The notes below the pieces were generated by a model. The model ran no database searches and was not told where the DNA came from. It saw only the letters and a list, made by a program, of their open reading frames with translations. A program made the position numbers and the translations under genes. A stretch of DNA of 64,000 nt from Streptomyces virginiae (GTDB lineage Bacteria > Actinomycetota > Actinomycetes > Streptomycetales > Streptomycetaceae): contig NZ_JOAK01000041.1 of NCBI RefSeq assembly GCF_000720455.1, positions 1 through 64,000 on the forward strand. Direction: 5' to 3'. Shown one piece after another: positions 8,941 through 18,425 of this stretch. Each line of letters starts with the position of its first letter. The stretch's first letter is position 1.

Positions 8941-11900
8941 TTGGGGATCTCCGTGGGTGGGCCGACTGGGATCAGCCGGGCTCGGTCTCCGAATTCCATG
9001 ATCTCTATTTGAGTTCCGCCCCCGGGTAGATGGCCTAGCTTCGGGTCCATCTGGGGTCCAATGATGCTCTCCTGCACGAGGATCGGATCACCGTCCGAAA
9101 TGCGGTAGCGCTGCAGGAGCGAGACATCCTCCTTCCAGTCGGTGCGGACGGCTAGCTGATCTCGAACATACTGCTGGTTGGGGACGTCGTCGAAAGTGCC
9201 GAACCCTCCGGGGCGGGTCTGGCCTTGCGAGATCACCATGTTGAATTCCTCCCCAGGTTTGGCGAATCGCGCGAGGATCGGCGACCCCTCCAGGTGCGGC
9301 GGTTCACGCCTGGCCGGGGGAAGAGCCTTCTGCTCTTTCCCCTTCTCCGGGCAAGCGCTGAGACCCAGTGGGTCCGCCCACACGAGCGGGTTGGTGACGT
9401 AGGCGACCGGGTTCGGGGACGGCGCGAGCCCAAGCGGGTCGCCCGTCAAGTAGCGGGCCGTCTCGGGGTCGTAAGTGCGGAAGTAGTTGTGGTGGAGGCC
9501 GGTCTCGGGGTCGTGATATTGGCCCGGGAAGCGCAGTGGGGTGTAGGCGGAGGCGTCCCGGTTCCAGCTCGTCGTGCCCCAGATCGTGGAACGGGTGTGC
9601 CAGGCGACCTCTCCCTGCTCGTCGATCAGCTCAGTAGGTGCGCCGACCAGGTCGGTGACGATGGCGAAGAACCGGCTGTCGATCTCCTCCTGTGAGGCCG
9701 GCCACGCCTGGCGGATGGACTCCACCTGGGTGAGCGGTTGCAGGCCGGAGTGTGTCCAGCTGAGCGTGACCTCGTGCGGGTTGTCGGCAGAGCGCGTCGT
9801 CTGCTCGATGAGGGTCGGGCCGTCCCACGTGAAGAGCGTCTCTTCCGTGACCGGGCTGATCCCATCCGGCTGCGGCGATCCTTCACATGCAGCATCGATC
9901 GACGCGAGCCGCTGTTTCGCGCTACGGCGGCCCAGAGCGTCGTAGCGGTAGCGCCAACGCGTCCCGTCGGGGGTGGTCACCTCCGTGAGCCGGTCATCCG
10001 CGTCCCACGTGTAGCGCCAGGTGTCCGGCTTCCGGGAGAGCCGCGTCTTCTGCCGCAGGATCACGCGGCCTTGGGCGTCATGCTCGTAGCGGACACGGCC
10101 CGCGCGGGTGATCCGCGTCCCGGTGTAGGCGCGTTCGCCGACGGCATCCGAACCCAGCTGCTCGGGCCAGGCGGCCGAGGTCTGGTTGCCCGCCTCGTCG
10201 TAGGCGTAGCGCTCCGACCAAGAGGCGGCGTCCACGGCGGTGACTCGGGAGGCCGAGTCCAGGGTGAAGGTCCGCTGCCCCGTGGCCTCGTCGTCGATGG
10301 CGAGTAGGTTGCCGTCGGCACGGTAGCTGTAGCCGCGGCGAAGCAGGATCCGCTGGTCCGATCCGGTGATGTGCCGGCTGGTGAGTCGGCCCACCGCGTC
10401 GAAGGTCTGGTGCAGCGCTGTGCTGTCGCCGATACGCCGAGTCAGTTCACGTCCGGCTGCATCACGCTCGAAGCTCAGCGTCCGGCCCGAGGCGGTGATC
10501 TCCCTGCAGTGGCCGCCCTCGTCATAGGTCCAGCGGGTCAGCGCCCCCGTGGGGGTTGTCAGGCTGGCCAGTCGGCTCAGCTCGTCGTACGTGTAGCGGA
10601 CGGTACGGCCGTCGACCTGCTCCTCGACGAGCCGACCGTGCCGGTCGCGGATGCGGAACAGCTTGGTGCCGTCGGAGGAGACCGCCGCTGCAAGCAGGTC
10701 GAAGACATCGAACTCGAACGTCGCGATACCGGCGGGGGAGGTCTTGCGGACAATCCGGCCGAGCACGTCCCGCTCGTAAGCGATCTCCTCGCCCAGCCCG
10801 TTCACACGTGAGCGCAGACGCCCGGTCGGGTCGTAGGAGTAGGTCAGCGTCAGGCCGTCGAAGTCGGTCTCCGAGATCAGCCGCCCCGCCGCGTCGTACG
10901 CGTACTCCCAGACCTGGCCCTGGGGGTTGCGTACGCCCTTGAGTCGCAACAATGCGTCATAGGTGTACTCGTGGCGTACGCCGTCAGGCCCGGTCCGAGC
11001 GGCGAGGAGGTCGAAGTGGGTGTACTCGAAGCGGGTCACCCCGCCTGCCGGGTCGGTGTAGGCGGTGCAGTTTCCCTCGCCGTCGTACGTCCACGCCGAC
11101 TCGGCGCCGTCCGGGTCCACCCGGCGGGCAGGACGTCCCTCCGGGGTCCACTCCAAGGTCGTCACCCCGCCGAGCGGGTCGGTCACGCGCACGGGGCGAC
11201 CGAAGGCGTCCCGCTCGAACCGTGAGGTGGCGCCGAGAGGGTCCGTGATCGTGACCGGCAGGCCAGCCGCGTCGGTGGTGAAGCGGGTGACGGCGCCCAG
11301 GGGGTTGGTCACCGTAACGACGTGACCGCGATCGTCATAGGCGAAGGTGGTGACGGCACCTGCCGAAGTGGTGAGCGACCTGCGGTTGCCGCGCTCATCG
11401 AAGGTCTGGCGGATGACCGTGCCGTCCGCGTTGGTCACCCTTGCGGGCAGGCCCAGTTCGTCGTACTCGGTGCCCGCTGTGCGGCCGTCGGGCCGGATTG
11501 AGCGGGTGATCCTTCCCGCCTCGTCGTATTCCTGGAGCGAGGTGGAGCCCAGCGCGTCGGTACGGCTGATCACGCGTCCGGCGCTGTCGTACTGGTAGCG
11601 GGTGACAGCGCCGAGAGGGTCGATCTCGGCGACGACCCGGCACCGCTCGTCGATCAGGTAGCGGCGGGTGTGCCCGTCGGCGGTGGTGACCGCCGTGACG
11701 CGCTGGCCCGTCGCCGGGTCGCGCTCGTCGTACGAGAGCGTGAGGGCGAGGTGTCCCTCGGAGCCGCCTTCCGCGATGCAGCGGTCCTGGTCGTCGTAGG
11801 TGTATTCGTAGCAGCTGCCGTTGGTGTCGGTCCAGGACGTGATCCGGCCGCGGTCGTCGTACACCAGCCGCAGGGGCCGACCGGAGGAGTTGGTGACCTC

Positions 11901-13673
11901 CGTCAGGTTCCCGTCGGTGTAGCCATACGCGAGAACGCGCGGACCGCCGGTCAGCCGGAGAGCGGTGATGCGGCCCCCGGCGCTTTCGAAGCGCAGGTGG
12001 TAGCCACCGGAGTGGGCCATCCCCAGCGGGGTGCCGGCGTGGTCGTACTCGAAGGTAATGATGTTGCCGTTGCGGTCCTCCAGCTGAGCGATCGCCGCCA
12101 GACCGTCCCCCTCGCCGTCCCAGCCCGCCGCCGGCGAGAACCGGCGTATTCGGCCGGTCGCCGGATCGGTCAGGGTCCAGTCGCCGTCCGGTGTGCGTTC
12201 CAGCGGATGGCGCGGCCCGGTTGCTGGAAGGACCGGGAGACCGGGTGCCGGATGCGGGTAGGCGACGAGAAGCCCATCATCGCTGACCAACACGACGCCC
12301 TCGGCATCGATCTCCAGGTGCTGGTCGACGGTGGAGGCCCAGGACGGGCCGAACCAGCGGCCGGCCGTGTATCCGGACTCAGCACGGCGTGTGAACGTCA
12401 TGGGGAGGGTGCCGGGGAGGACCAGGTCGGTCTGCGGCAGATACATCCTTCCGGTGGCGAGGTCCACCGGGTCGGTGTCGCCCTTGCACTTGTCCCCGTC
12501 CGGTGTCTTGTGCACGTCCGGGCCGTCGCTGTCCAAGCCTTGGCGTGCGGGACCCTTTGGTACGTCGTCGGCGAGTCCGGCGACGGATGAAGCCCGCTTC
12601 CCGGCACCGAAGCCCTTAGTACCTGCGAGTTCCAGAAGGAACTTGCCCGCGCCTTCGCTGGGGTCCCTCATGAAGTCGTCGAGCATCTTCTTACCCGCGC
12701 CCACGGGGTCGTTGACCGCCACGATCAGGCCGGCGGCCGTCGAATTGAGGTTGGTCCGGTATTCGGCGGGGTGGGTCAGGTTGTACGGGTCGAAGGGCGT
12801 GACCGCGCGGACGAAGTTGGCGAGACCCGCCGTCCCCTTGAGGACGCCGCCGGCCAGGTGGGTTTCCGCGAGATCCAGGTAGTCCATGCCGTCGTCGAGC
12901 TGCTCGGAGTACGAGGGCTTGGGTGGGGCCGCGTCGCGGGCCGAGCAGACCGCCGTACGGACCGTCTCTGCGACCTCATTGCGCTGGGCGCGCGCAGTCT
13001 GCAGTCTGTCCTCTGCCGCCTGGAAAAGGGGATCGGCAGGATCGGCGAAGTCGTCGGCCGGCCGCGGCGGTAGTGTGTCCTTCTTCGCGTCGACCGCAGC
13101 CTTGTATTCGGCGATCGACTTGTCGTAAGCGGTGCGTGCGTCCCGCGAGACCTTCTTTGCGGCGTTGTACTCCTCCAGGGCCTCCTTGGCCTGGCTCTGT
13201 GCCCACTCGACGGTATCCGCGAAGCGGCCCATGGCGTCGGCCGCCTTGCCGAAGGCCTCGGCCGCCCTGAACCAGCGTGGAGGTTCTTTGGCTATCGCCT
13301 TCCGCAACGCGTCCGCCGAAGCGCCCTTCAGCCCGTCGCCCTCCAGGCCCTTCAGCCCGTTTCCGACGGTCGTGAAGGAGGACTTGAAGTCGTTCAGGTG
13401 CGAGACCTGAGCACGGATCTTCGACACGCTGCCGTAGATCAGCTTGTTCGGATCCTCGGTTTGTCCCAGTTCCAGCTCCGAGACCTCAGCGCCGAGCTGG
13501 TTGGCAGCCGACCGGCTCTTGTCGCGGATCCAGTCGCCCGCCTCGTCCAAGCCCACTTTGTCGGCCGCGCCGGCGACCTTGTCGCCGCCCCACTCGAGCA
13601 GGTCCCCGGCATCCCCGGCCCGATCCTCGACCCAGTCCTCCGCCGAGTCCGGTACGAAATCCCTCCAGCCCAT
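8937..13673 (-). CDS. Rhs/YD-repeat polymorphic toxin with TNT-like C-terminus
   Basis: 1578 residues. About 1-260 is an all-helical WXG/ESX-like trafficking region. Near 390-430 is the pre-Rhs DUF6531-type motif (DPVDLATGRMYLPQTDLVLPG). From about 520 to 1400 run YD repeats (YDDRGRITSW, YDEAGRITRS, YDALGRRSAKQ), which build the hollow Rhs shell. The core boundary is YDPETARYLTGDPLGL followed by a linker. The final roughly 110 residues are the variable toxin tip, with RPGGFGTFDDV, LQRYRISDGDPI and LPGGGTQIEIM. The GGGTQ motif recalls TNT-type NAD glycohydrolases, but this is a weak motif match. Probably exported by a type VII-like system. Immunity is encoded by the overlapping downstream gene. 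Confidence 0.88.
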   Translation of the reverse strand: MGWRDFVPDSAEDWVEDRAGDAGDLLEWGGDKVAGAADKVGLDEAGDWIRDKSRSAANQLGAEVSELELGQTEDPNKLIYGSVSKIRAQVSHLNDFKSSFTTVGNGLKGLEGDGLKGASADALRKAIAKEPPRWFRAAEAFGKAADAMGRFADTVEWAQSQAKEALEEYNAAKKVSRDARTAYDKSIAEYKAAVDAKKDTLPPRPADDFADPADPLFQAAEDRLQTARAQRNEVAETVRTAVCSARDAAPPKPSYSEQLDDGMDYLDLAETHLAGGVLKGTAGLANFVRAVTPFDPYNLTHPAEYRTNLNSTAAGLIVAVNDPVGAGKKMLDDFMRDPSEGAGKFLLELAGTKGFGAGKRASSVAGLADDVPKGPARQGLDSDGPDVHKTPDGDKCKGDTDPVDLATGRMYLPQTDLVLPGTLPMTFTRRAESGYTAGRWFGPSWASTVDQHLEIDAEGVVLVSDDGLLVAYPHPAPGLPVLPATGPRHPLERTPDGDWTLTDPATGRIRRFSPAAGWDGEGDGLAAIAQLEDRNGNIITFEYDHAGTPLGMAHSGGYHLRFESAGGRITALRLTGGPRVLAYGYTDGNLTEVTNSSGRPLRLVYDDRGRITSWTDTNGSCYEYTYDDQDRCIAEGGSEGHLALTLSYDERDPATGQRVTAVTTADGHTRRYLIDERCRVVAEIDPLGAVTRYQYDSAGRVISRTDALGSTSLQEYDEAGRITRSIRPDGRTAGTEYDELGLPARVTNADGTVIRQTFDERGNRRSLTTSAGAVTTFAYDDRGHVVTVTNPLGAVTRFTTDAAGLPVTITDPLGATSRFERDAFGRPVRVTDPLGGVTTLEWTPEGRPARRVDPDGAESAWTYDGEGNCTAYTDPAGGVTRFEYTHFDLLAARTGPDGVRHEYTYDALLRLKGVRNPQGQVWEYAYDAAGRLISETDFDGLTLTYSYDPTGRLRSRVNGLGEEIAYERDVLGRIVRKTSPAGIATFEFDVFDLLAAAVSSDGTKLFRIRDRHGRLVEEQVDGRTVRYTYDELSRLASLTTPTGALTRWTYDEGGHCREITASGRTLSFERDAAGRELTRRIGDSTALHQTFDAVGRLTSRHITGSDQRILLRRGYSYRADGNLLAIDDEATGQRTFTLDSASRVTAVDAASWSERYAYDEAGNQTSAAWPEQLGSDAVGERAYTGTRITRAGRVRYEHDAQGRVILRQKTRLSRKPDTWRYTWDADDRLTEVTTPDGTRWRYRYDALGRRSAKQRLASIDAACEGSPQPDGISPVTEETLFTWDGPTLIEQTTRSADNPHEVTLSWTHSGLQPLTQVESIRQAWPASQEEIDSRFFAIVTDLVGAPTELIDEQGEVAWHTRSTIWGTTSWNRDASAYTPLRFPGQYHDPETGLHHNYFRTYDPETARYLTGDPLGLAPSPNPVAYVTNPLVWADPLGLSACPEKGKEQKALPPARREPPHLEGSPILARFAKPGEEFNMVISQGQTRPGGFGTFDDVPNQQYVRDQLAVRTDWKEDVSLLQRYRISDGDPILVQESIIGPQMDPKLGHLPGGGTQIEIMEFGDRARLIPVGPPTEIPK

Positions 13674-14230
13674 CAGTTGCCGCCCCCGTCGGCCTGGTCC
13701 AGCAGATCCTTCAGCGAGCCGATCCTCCCGCTGGAGGTCAGTGTTTCGCCCGTGTCCGACCAGGTCTGCTTGATGTCCGCGTCGCTCTTGTCGAAGGACT
13801 CATCGCTGTAGTCCGGCCTGTAGACATCCGCACGCCAGATGTCGTCCCAGCTCTTCCTCTCGATCTCGCCCTCACTCGCATGCGGATTCCCATACGCGGC
13901 ATTCGCGACGACCTTGAAAGCACCCTCGATGTATTGGTCTTCCTCCCACACCGTGCCCGCGGCGATGCCGAGGTTGCCGGCGAGAGCACTGGCGTTCTGC
14001 ACGAGGCTGCGCACGCCCCACTCCCAGCGCTCGCAGAAGTCTTCGAAGTCGGTGGCCAGGCCCGCGTGTCCGGCCTCCATCCCGGTCATCGACAGATCGC
14101 TGAAACCGGCGCCCATAGAGGCACCGGCCGCATCCCCGGACTCGCGCAACTCGGCAATGGCCTTGCGCAGACCGTCCTGGATGTTCTTGACCGCAGTCGG
14201 CGAAACCTCAAGATCCGCATCGCCCGCCAT
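13673..14230 (-). CDS. WXG/ESX-type partner protein of the Rhs toxin
   Basis: A 185-residue, mostly helical protein. It starts SPTAVKNIQDGLRKAIAEL and has a Trp-containing helix (FEDFCERWEWGVRSLVQNA) in the position expected of WXG-like pore/partner proteins of type VII secretion. Its stop overlaps the Rhs start by one base (TGATG), and its start overlaps the stop of the preceding gene the same way, so the operon is tightly coupled. A role as secretion partner or chaperone of the Rhs protein is inferred from context. Confidence 0.65.
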   Translation of the reverse strand: MAGDADLEVSPTAVKNIQDGLRKAIAELRESGDAAGASMGAGFSDLSMTGMEAGHAGLATDFEDFCERWEWGVRSLVQNASALAGNLGIAAGTVWEEDQYIEGAFKVVANAAYGNPHASEGEIERKSWDDIWRADVYRPDYSDESFDKSDADIKQTWSDTGETLTSSGRIGSLKDLLDQADGGGN

Positions 14231-14637
14231 CAGGCGACATCCGCACGGTCGGGCTCGGCATCCACGGCATACGCGTCCGGAACGATGCCCACGACAGGCG
14301 GGAACAGCATCGAACCGTCCTCATCCGCAACATCGACCGCCACGCCGGTCGGACCGTCAACCGTGGGAATCACAGCGTCAACGAGACGGGCACCCAGGAT
14401 CGAGAGGTACTCCCACTCACGCGCACCAGCACCACGCGCCACCGCGAAACGAGCCAGCGCCTCCTCGTCCGTGAACGCGTAAATCCAGCGCACACCGCCC
14501 AGCCCCCCCGACATCAAACCACCGCCATCACCTTCCGACAGCGGCACGAGCAGTGCGGTGCGACGAAATTCCCCCAGCAAGCGGCCCGCATGCCCCGATC
14601 CGCTGCGCACGGCGGATATCTCCTCGGCCAGTCCCAT
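14230..14637 (-). CDS. SseB-like domain protein
   Basis: A 135-residue cytoplasmic protein. GEFRRTALLVPLSEG followed by GGVRWIYAFTDEEALARF is the signature of SseB N-terminal-like domains, found next to type VII/WXG toxin genes in actinobacteria. The ATG at 14637 (MGLAEEISAV) was preferred over an upstream GTG, since the domain starts there. It is the first gene of the toxin operon and is coupled to the next by a one-base TGATG overlap. The function is unknown; a chaperone or adaptor role for the secreted complex is plausible from context. Confidence 0.65.
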   Translation of the reverse strand: MGLAEEISAVRSGSGHAGRLLGEFRRTALLVPLSEGDGGGLMSGGLGGVRWIYAFTDEEALARFAVARGAGAREWEYLSILGARLVDAVIPTVDGPTGVAVDVADEDGSMLFPPVVGIVPDAYAVDAEPDRADVA

Positions 14638-15743
14638 GAAGTGCCCCGTTCTCCGAGGGTGCCCGACGCGACAGCCCCCAATTCGCACACGCTACCCAAT
14701 CGGCGAGCTCGGGTGGGCATCGGCCTTGCCGATCCCGGCACCCGCATTCCTGTGGGACTTCGCCACCGCCCAGGGCGCCGAACACCCGCCGCGGCTCGTC
14801 CCGCAACTCCTCACCGGTGCTCGTGTCCGCGCGAAGGACTCACGTGAGGGGCGAAGACGTCCCGATCGCGTCCGCGGGCCGCCTGTCCATCATCTACTTC
14901 GTCAACCGGCAACTGCGGCGCCTCTCCGTCCTGGACAGGTTCTGGCTTGGCTGAGCACCCCAGCCCACCAGGCTCCATCGGTCGGCGAGGGTCGGGCGGC
15001 AGTGCGGAACGGGCCCTGCACCAGGCTGGTCCGTCTGCTGGCTCTCCAGCAGTTCGACCACGCACAAACCCCACCGTGCCCAGTAGGAAGCTGCCGCTGC
15101 CCTAAGGCCCCGCAGCCGAACCACGGCTCGACGTCCAGCAGTGGCTGCGCTCCCGCGGGTCGCCGCCCACAGCCTGCCCGAAAGCGACCCCGCACACCCG
15201 GCCGATGGCCACGAGGGCATCGACCGCCGTGCCGCCTATTTCGGCGCCCTGGCCGCCGGGCGATTGCCCGGCCGGCCAGCGCGGGCCGCGGGCAGTGAGG
15301 CGTGGGCCTGGTACGCCGAGCCGGCCGACCGGGGCCTGATGGGGGAGAGGGAACACTGGCAGGCGGCGATCGCCAATTCGCCCGAGACGACCGCCAACAC
15401 CGGGTGCGAGGACATCGACGCACTGGCGGGCTGACCGGCCGCCCGGCGACGCTGCGCAGACGGCCGCGGGGGCCTCGGCCATTCGGAGAGGGTCGCCCCG
15501 GTCGGCCGGGGGAGAGCACTCTGTCCGGGTGGGGCTCACCCCTCGCCCCGCGCGGCAACGCCCGGCCGCACGCAGGCGAGGGGTGCAATGGAGACTGCTG
15601 TGGAGCCGCCCTTCGGGCGGCCTGCTCCCGGCCCCCTGTGGCGCTGTCGGCTGCGGGCAGGCCCGGCTGCCGTCACACGTCGCCGGTACCGCCCCGGTCG
15701 GCGGCATCCACCCTGCCTCCTGGCGGACTCGGCTCGGCCCCCG
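14638..15743. other. Stretch without an intact gene
   Basis: Several short coding-like relics on the plus strand lack starts or partners. One ends at about 14954 with AGRLSIIYFVNRQLRRLSV; another is the 15141-15434 frame listed separately. The upstream region of the toxin operon (14638-14720) must hold its promoter, but no clear -10/-35 pair was recognised. Confidence 0.4.
15141..15434 (+). pseudogene. Possible C-terminal gene fragment
   Basis: An open frame whose second half has coding-like third positions and a plausible soluble peptide (GIDRRAAYFGALAAGRL, AWAWYAEPADRGLMGEREHW, CEDIDALAG). No ribosome site precedes the nominal GTG, and the first 25 residues look random. I do not recognise the family. 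It is probably the end of a larger lost gene. Confidence 0.3.
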
Positions 15744-16001
15744 TCAGAGGGATTCGAGGAGGCCGCCCAGGGTGAGGACGGTCCCACACAGGGCAATCAC
15801 TGTGCCCAGGAACCGGTAGAAGCCGGCGGAGGCTACTCGCCTGGCCGGACCCAGATCTCCCCGGGCGTGCATGGCGAGCTCGGCGTTGGCCGCCGCCCTG
15901 CGCTCCAGCGAGGCGGCGGCGCCGCGGATGTTGAGCGCGACCCAGCTGCCCGCGGTGAAGAGAGTGAGTCCGACTGTCAGCAGGACGAGGGCCGTGCTCA
16001 A
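15744..16001 (-). CDS. Small two-helix membrane protein
   Basis: An 85-residue protein starting from TTG at 16001, chosen because GGAGG lies four bases upstream. No ATG or GTG is available in a better place. Two hydrophobic helices (TALVLLTVGLTLFTAGSWVAL and FYRFLGTVIALCGTVLTLGGLL) flank an Arg/Ala-rich loop with GAAASLERRAAANAELAMHARGD. The positive loop suggests both ends face outside or a hairpin arrangement. No family recognised. It ends near the downstream relic region and stands just 3' of another membrane gene on the same strand. Confidence 0.5.
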   Translation of the reverse strand: MSTALVLLTVGLTLFTAGSWVALNIRGAAASLERRAAANAELAMHARGDLGPARRVASAGFYRFLGTVIALCGTVLTLGGLLESL

Positions 16002-16089
16002 GGTGCCTCCGAGCGTCGTAGCGAATGCTCGGAGGCTAGCAAGCGCTAAAACCTGGGGTAGTGGAGGGTCTGACTGACCGCTCCAGGCT

Positions 16090-16854
16090 TCAGCTGCTGG
16101 CTGCGTCGCGCAGTGCGAGGGTGGTGCGTGCGGCGGCGGCGAGGTCGGTTTCGTAGACGTGGCGTACAAGAACGAGGTTGGCGGCGTCGCTCCACGCGCA
16201 CAGGGTCTGGTCGCCGTCGGATCCGGTGACGTGGCCGCAGCCGAGGCCGCCCCCGTGTCGGCCGGGGGCGAAGCGGGTCACGTCGCGGGCCTTGGCTGCG
16301 GCGAAGACGTTGCGGAACTCCTGGGAGATGGACTTGGTGGCCTTGGACTCGGCGACCTTGGGGTCCCAGTCTGCGCTGGTGACCAGGACGAAGAGGTCGT
16401 AGGCGCCGTCGGCGTCCTGGTCGTAGTAGCCGGTCCGCAGGCTGTGCGGCAGTTGCCGGCCGGCCAGGGCCTCGGTTTCGGCGCGCGTGGCGTCCTCGCC
16501 CTTCAGCAGGCGGAAGCGGTCGAAGAGCTCCGGGAGAATGATGACGGGGTACTCTGCGGTCCCGTCCGCGGCGACCGTCTCGAAGGCCCGGGGTTCGGGG
16601 TTGTACTCGGCGAAGGCCTTCCCGCCGGCGACGGCGGCGATGAACACGCTCACGCCCGCGATGAACCAAGTCCGCTTCCTCTTCCCCCGCGCCGCTTGTG
16701 CCGGATCGCTGCCGGGCGGGGTGGACTGCGCGCGCCAGGCGCGGGTCAGCCGCCACAGCATGCCGATGCCTATGGCGGCGGGGAGCAGGTAGCCGACGAT
16801 CTCGCCGAAGGCCCAGGCCTGCGAGGTGGGGTCGAGGGAAGAAGCAACGATCAC
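16090..16854 (-). CDS. Membrane-anchored hypothetical protein
   Basis: About 254 residues from a GTG at 16854; an ATG at 16896 is the alternative and neither has a clear ribosome site. Two membrane segments are visible (GEIVGYLLPAAIGIGMLWRL and FIAGVSVFIAAVAGGKAFAEY). An extracytoplasmic domain of about 160 residues follows, containing YYDQDADGAYDLFVLVTSADW and a cysteine pair (GCGHVTG, TLCAWSD). No family recognised. The Cys pair and HVTGSDGDQTLCAW resemble secreted stress proteins only superficially. It is probably co-transcribed with the small membrane gene downstream. Confidence 0.55.
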   Translation of the reverse strand: MIVASSLDPTSQAWAFGEIVGYLLPAAIGIGMLWRLTRAWRAQSTPPGSDPAQAARGKRKRTWFIAGVSVFIAAVAGGKAFAEYNPEPRAFETVAADGTAEYPVIILPELFDRFRLLKGEDATRAETEALAGRQLPHSLRTGYYDQDADGAYDLFVLVTSADWDPKVAESKATKSISQEFRNVFAAAKARDVTRFAPGRHGGGLGCGHVTGSDGDQTLCAWSDAANLVLVRHVYETDLAAAARTTLALRDAASS

Positions 16855-17107
16855 GCCCGGGATCGTACAGGCGACCGAAAACCTGCTGAACTGCAATTAC
16901 GTTACGGACTAGGCTCCATCGCGGCCCGTACCGGTATGGAGTGCGCGGGATAGGCCCCGGTCCCCACCTATGGGACGCGGTACGGCCGGGGCCGCCCCCG
17001 CCTCCCCGTGGCTGCCGCGCCCCGTCGGCGGCGCAGGCGCCCGGGAGGGCGACCGCTCATCCCCTGTTCGACGCCGTGAGGACGAACTACTGGAAGGGAT
17101 GTAGCCC

Positions 17108-17287
17108 GTGGAGACGATTCCCGGCCACCCGCACGGGAGACACTTCCGGTACTGCTACGCCTACGAGGGCGGCTTCTGCTCCTGCGGCGGCCAGTACCGC
17201 GGGGAGGCCGCCGGCCCCTGCCTGGAGTGGCCCCCTGCGCCCTTCAACCTCCTCGCACCCCACCGGGCACTGGCAGAGGGGTGCTGA
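17108..17287 (+). CDS. Small Cys-rich hypothetical protein
   Basis: A 59-residue protein from GTG at 17108, with GGAAGGG about 9 bases upstream. It carries HFRYCYAYEGGFCSCGG and GPCLEWPPAPFNLL, giving four cysteines in two clusters that could bind a metal ion. Third positions are strongly G/C. Similar short proteins occur in Streptomyces genomes, usually without an assigned role. No neighbour suggests a function. Confidence 0.5.
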   Translation: METIPGHPHGRHFRYCYAYEGGFCSCGGQYRGEAAGPCLEWPPAPFNLLAPHRALAEGC

Positions 17288-17295
17288 GACAGACG

Positions 17296-17694
17296 ATGTC
17301 GTCCTCGATAAGCCCGTTCAGTATGGGAGAGATCGTGAAGCGTTCACCGAGTGGTGATCAAGCGGGTGAGGGAGTCTTGACCTGCGGTGCGGAGATCACT
17401 CCCGGCGATGTAGAGCGATTGGGTGCCTTTCTACGGGCCCGCACGGAGCAGGCTGACCGTGGGACCGATGAGCGTCGAACGGCACGAGCGGTACGGAACG
17501 CACTCCAGCATCACGTTGTCACGCTCGAGCATTGCTTCTCTTTTGCTGGGGAGGATTCGGGGCCCCAGGAGCTGGTCCGTTGGAAGGTGATGTTCTCGTG
17601 GAACTCGCTCTGTTCGCTGGCTTCTCCTTGGCGAGGGTATGAGGAGTTCGATCAGGAGCGGTGGTTCTCTGTGAGGATCTGGGAACCGCGTTAG
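17296..17694 (+). CDS. Hypothetical protein, soluble
   Basis: 132 residues from an ATG at 17296, 8 bases after the previous gene. The central helical part (ITPGDVERLGAFLRARTEQ, ERRTARAVRNALQHHVVTLEHCF) looks like a genuine domain; the first 30 residues are less convincing and the real start may be internal. The C-terminus is Trp-rich (LVRWKVMFSWNSLCSL, RWFSVRIWEPR). No family recognised. Similar size and composition to orphan immunity proteins nearby. Confidence 0.45.
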   Translation: MSSSISPFSMGEIVKRSPSGDQAGEGVLTCGAEITPGDVERLGAFLRARTEQADRGTDERRTARAVRNALQHHVVTLEHCFSFAGEDSGPQELVRWKVMFSWNSLCSLASPWRGYEEFDQERWFSVRIWEPR

Positions 17695-17768
17695 GGTCTG
17701 TCCGACGGATCTAGCGGAGCCGCCTCCTTGAGCAGCGCCGATGCACCCATGTTCAGGGGTGTGCTGAG

Positions 17769-18098
17769 ATGGGGCCCTTCGACCAGGGAGGGAAGACGGA
17801 CAGCGGCGCGCACGAAGGCTGTGGCCCGGTGCAGCATCTCTCCCCGGATGATCACGTGTTCGTGTCCAAGCGGGTGTTCCGTGGGCAGCCGGTCATGCGG
17901 GTGCATTTTGATGAGGACGGAGACTGGCAGGCGTTCTCGGGTGCCGAACCACGCTGGTTCGGGCGCCCGCGGCTGCTTCACGCAGCCCACCTGCTGGAGC
18001 GCGATCCGTTGTTGTACAGCCTGCCGGCCCTGCCATTGGGCCACCTCGCGACCCGCGATGAGGCTTCCGGGACAACCTGGCAGATCTTCCAGGGGTGA
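17769..18098 (+). CDS. DUF2185-like (immunity-type) protein
   Basis: 109 residues. HVFVSKRVFRGQPVMRVHF, DGDWQAFSGAEP and LPLGHLATRDEASGTTW follow the layout of DUF2185/immunity proteins: an opening VS-R-V strand, a DSGW-like DGDW motif and a closing P-x-G-x-x-x-R-D. No toxin gene precedes it, so it is an orphan. The first 25 residues before SPDDHVF are unlike the family, and the true start may be further in. It would act in the cytoplasm as an antidote or small regulatory protein. Confidence 0.55.
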   Translation: MGPFDQGGKTDSGAHEGCGPVQHLSPDDHVFVSKRVFRGQPVMRVHFDEDGDWQAFSGAEPRWFGRPRLLHAAHLLERDPLLYSLPALPLGHLATRDEASGTTWQIFQG

Positions 18099-18425
18099 CG
18101 AACCGTGACGATTACGGCTGGATGAGGTTTGGCACCTGCTGTTGGACCACCCGATGGAACTCATCGAGGCCGAACTGCTCACGGATCCGGGCAGCGACGC
18201 GGTGGTACGGCTGCCCTCACCGCCGCTCATCTGTTGCCGAAATCGAGGAAGCCTGTCGCCTTCGACGCGCCTACCGGACGGGCGGCATGAGTGTGTGCCT
18301 GCCGCGGCGTGGATCCAGGCGCGCCGGTGGAGCCGCGCAGCGTGCCTGCTGCCGCTCGATTTCCTCCTGGTTCGCGGAGACAGCAGACTCGGCCGAGTAC
18401 ATGGCGCACGTTGGAAGGACGTCAG
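18099..18425. other. Relic sequence between immunity-type genes
   Basis: No intact gene. A coding-like piece on the plus strand at about 18120-18240 reads LDEVWHLLLDHPMELIEAE and then decays. It resembles the end of a lost gene. The region ends with the ribosome site of the SUKH gene. Confidence 0.4.

Noticed and set aside
8937..13673. YD repeats considered as a DNA repeat array
   Set aside because: The repetitiveness is at protein level (about 20-residue YD motifs of the Rhs shell), not an independent DNA repeat.
17695..17720. Possible insertion-sequence end (GGGTCTGTCCGACGG)
   Set aside because: No matching inverted end or transposase remnant was found in the neighbourhood.
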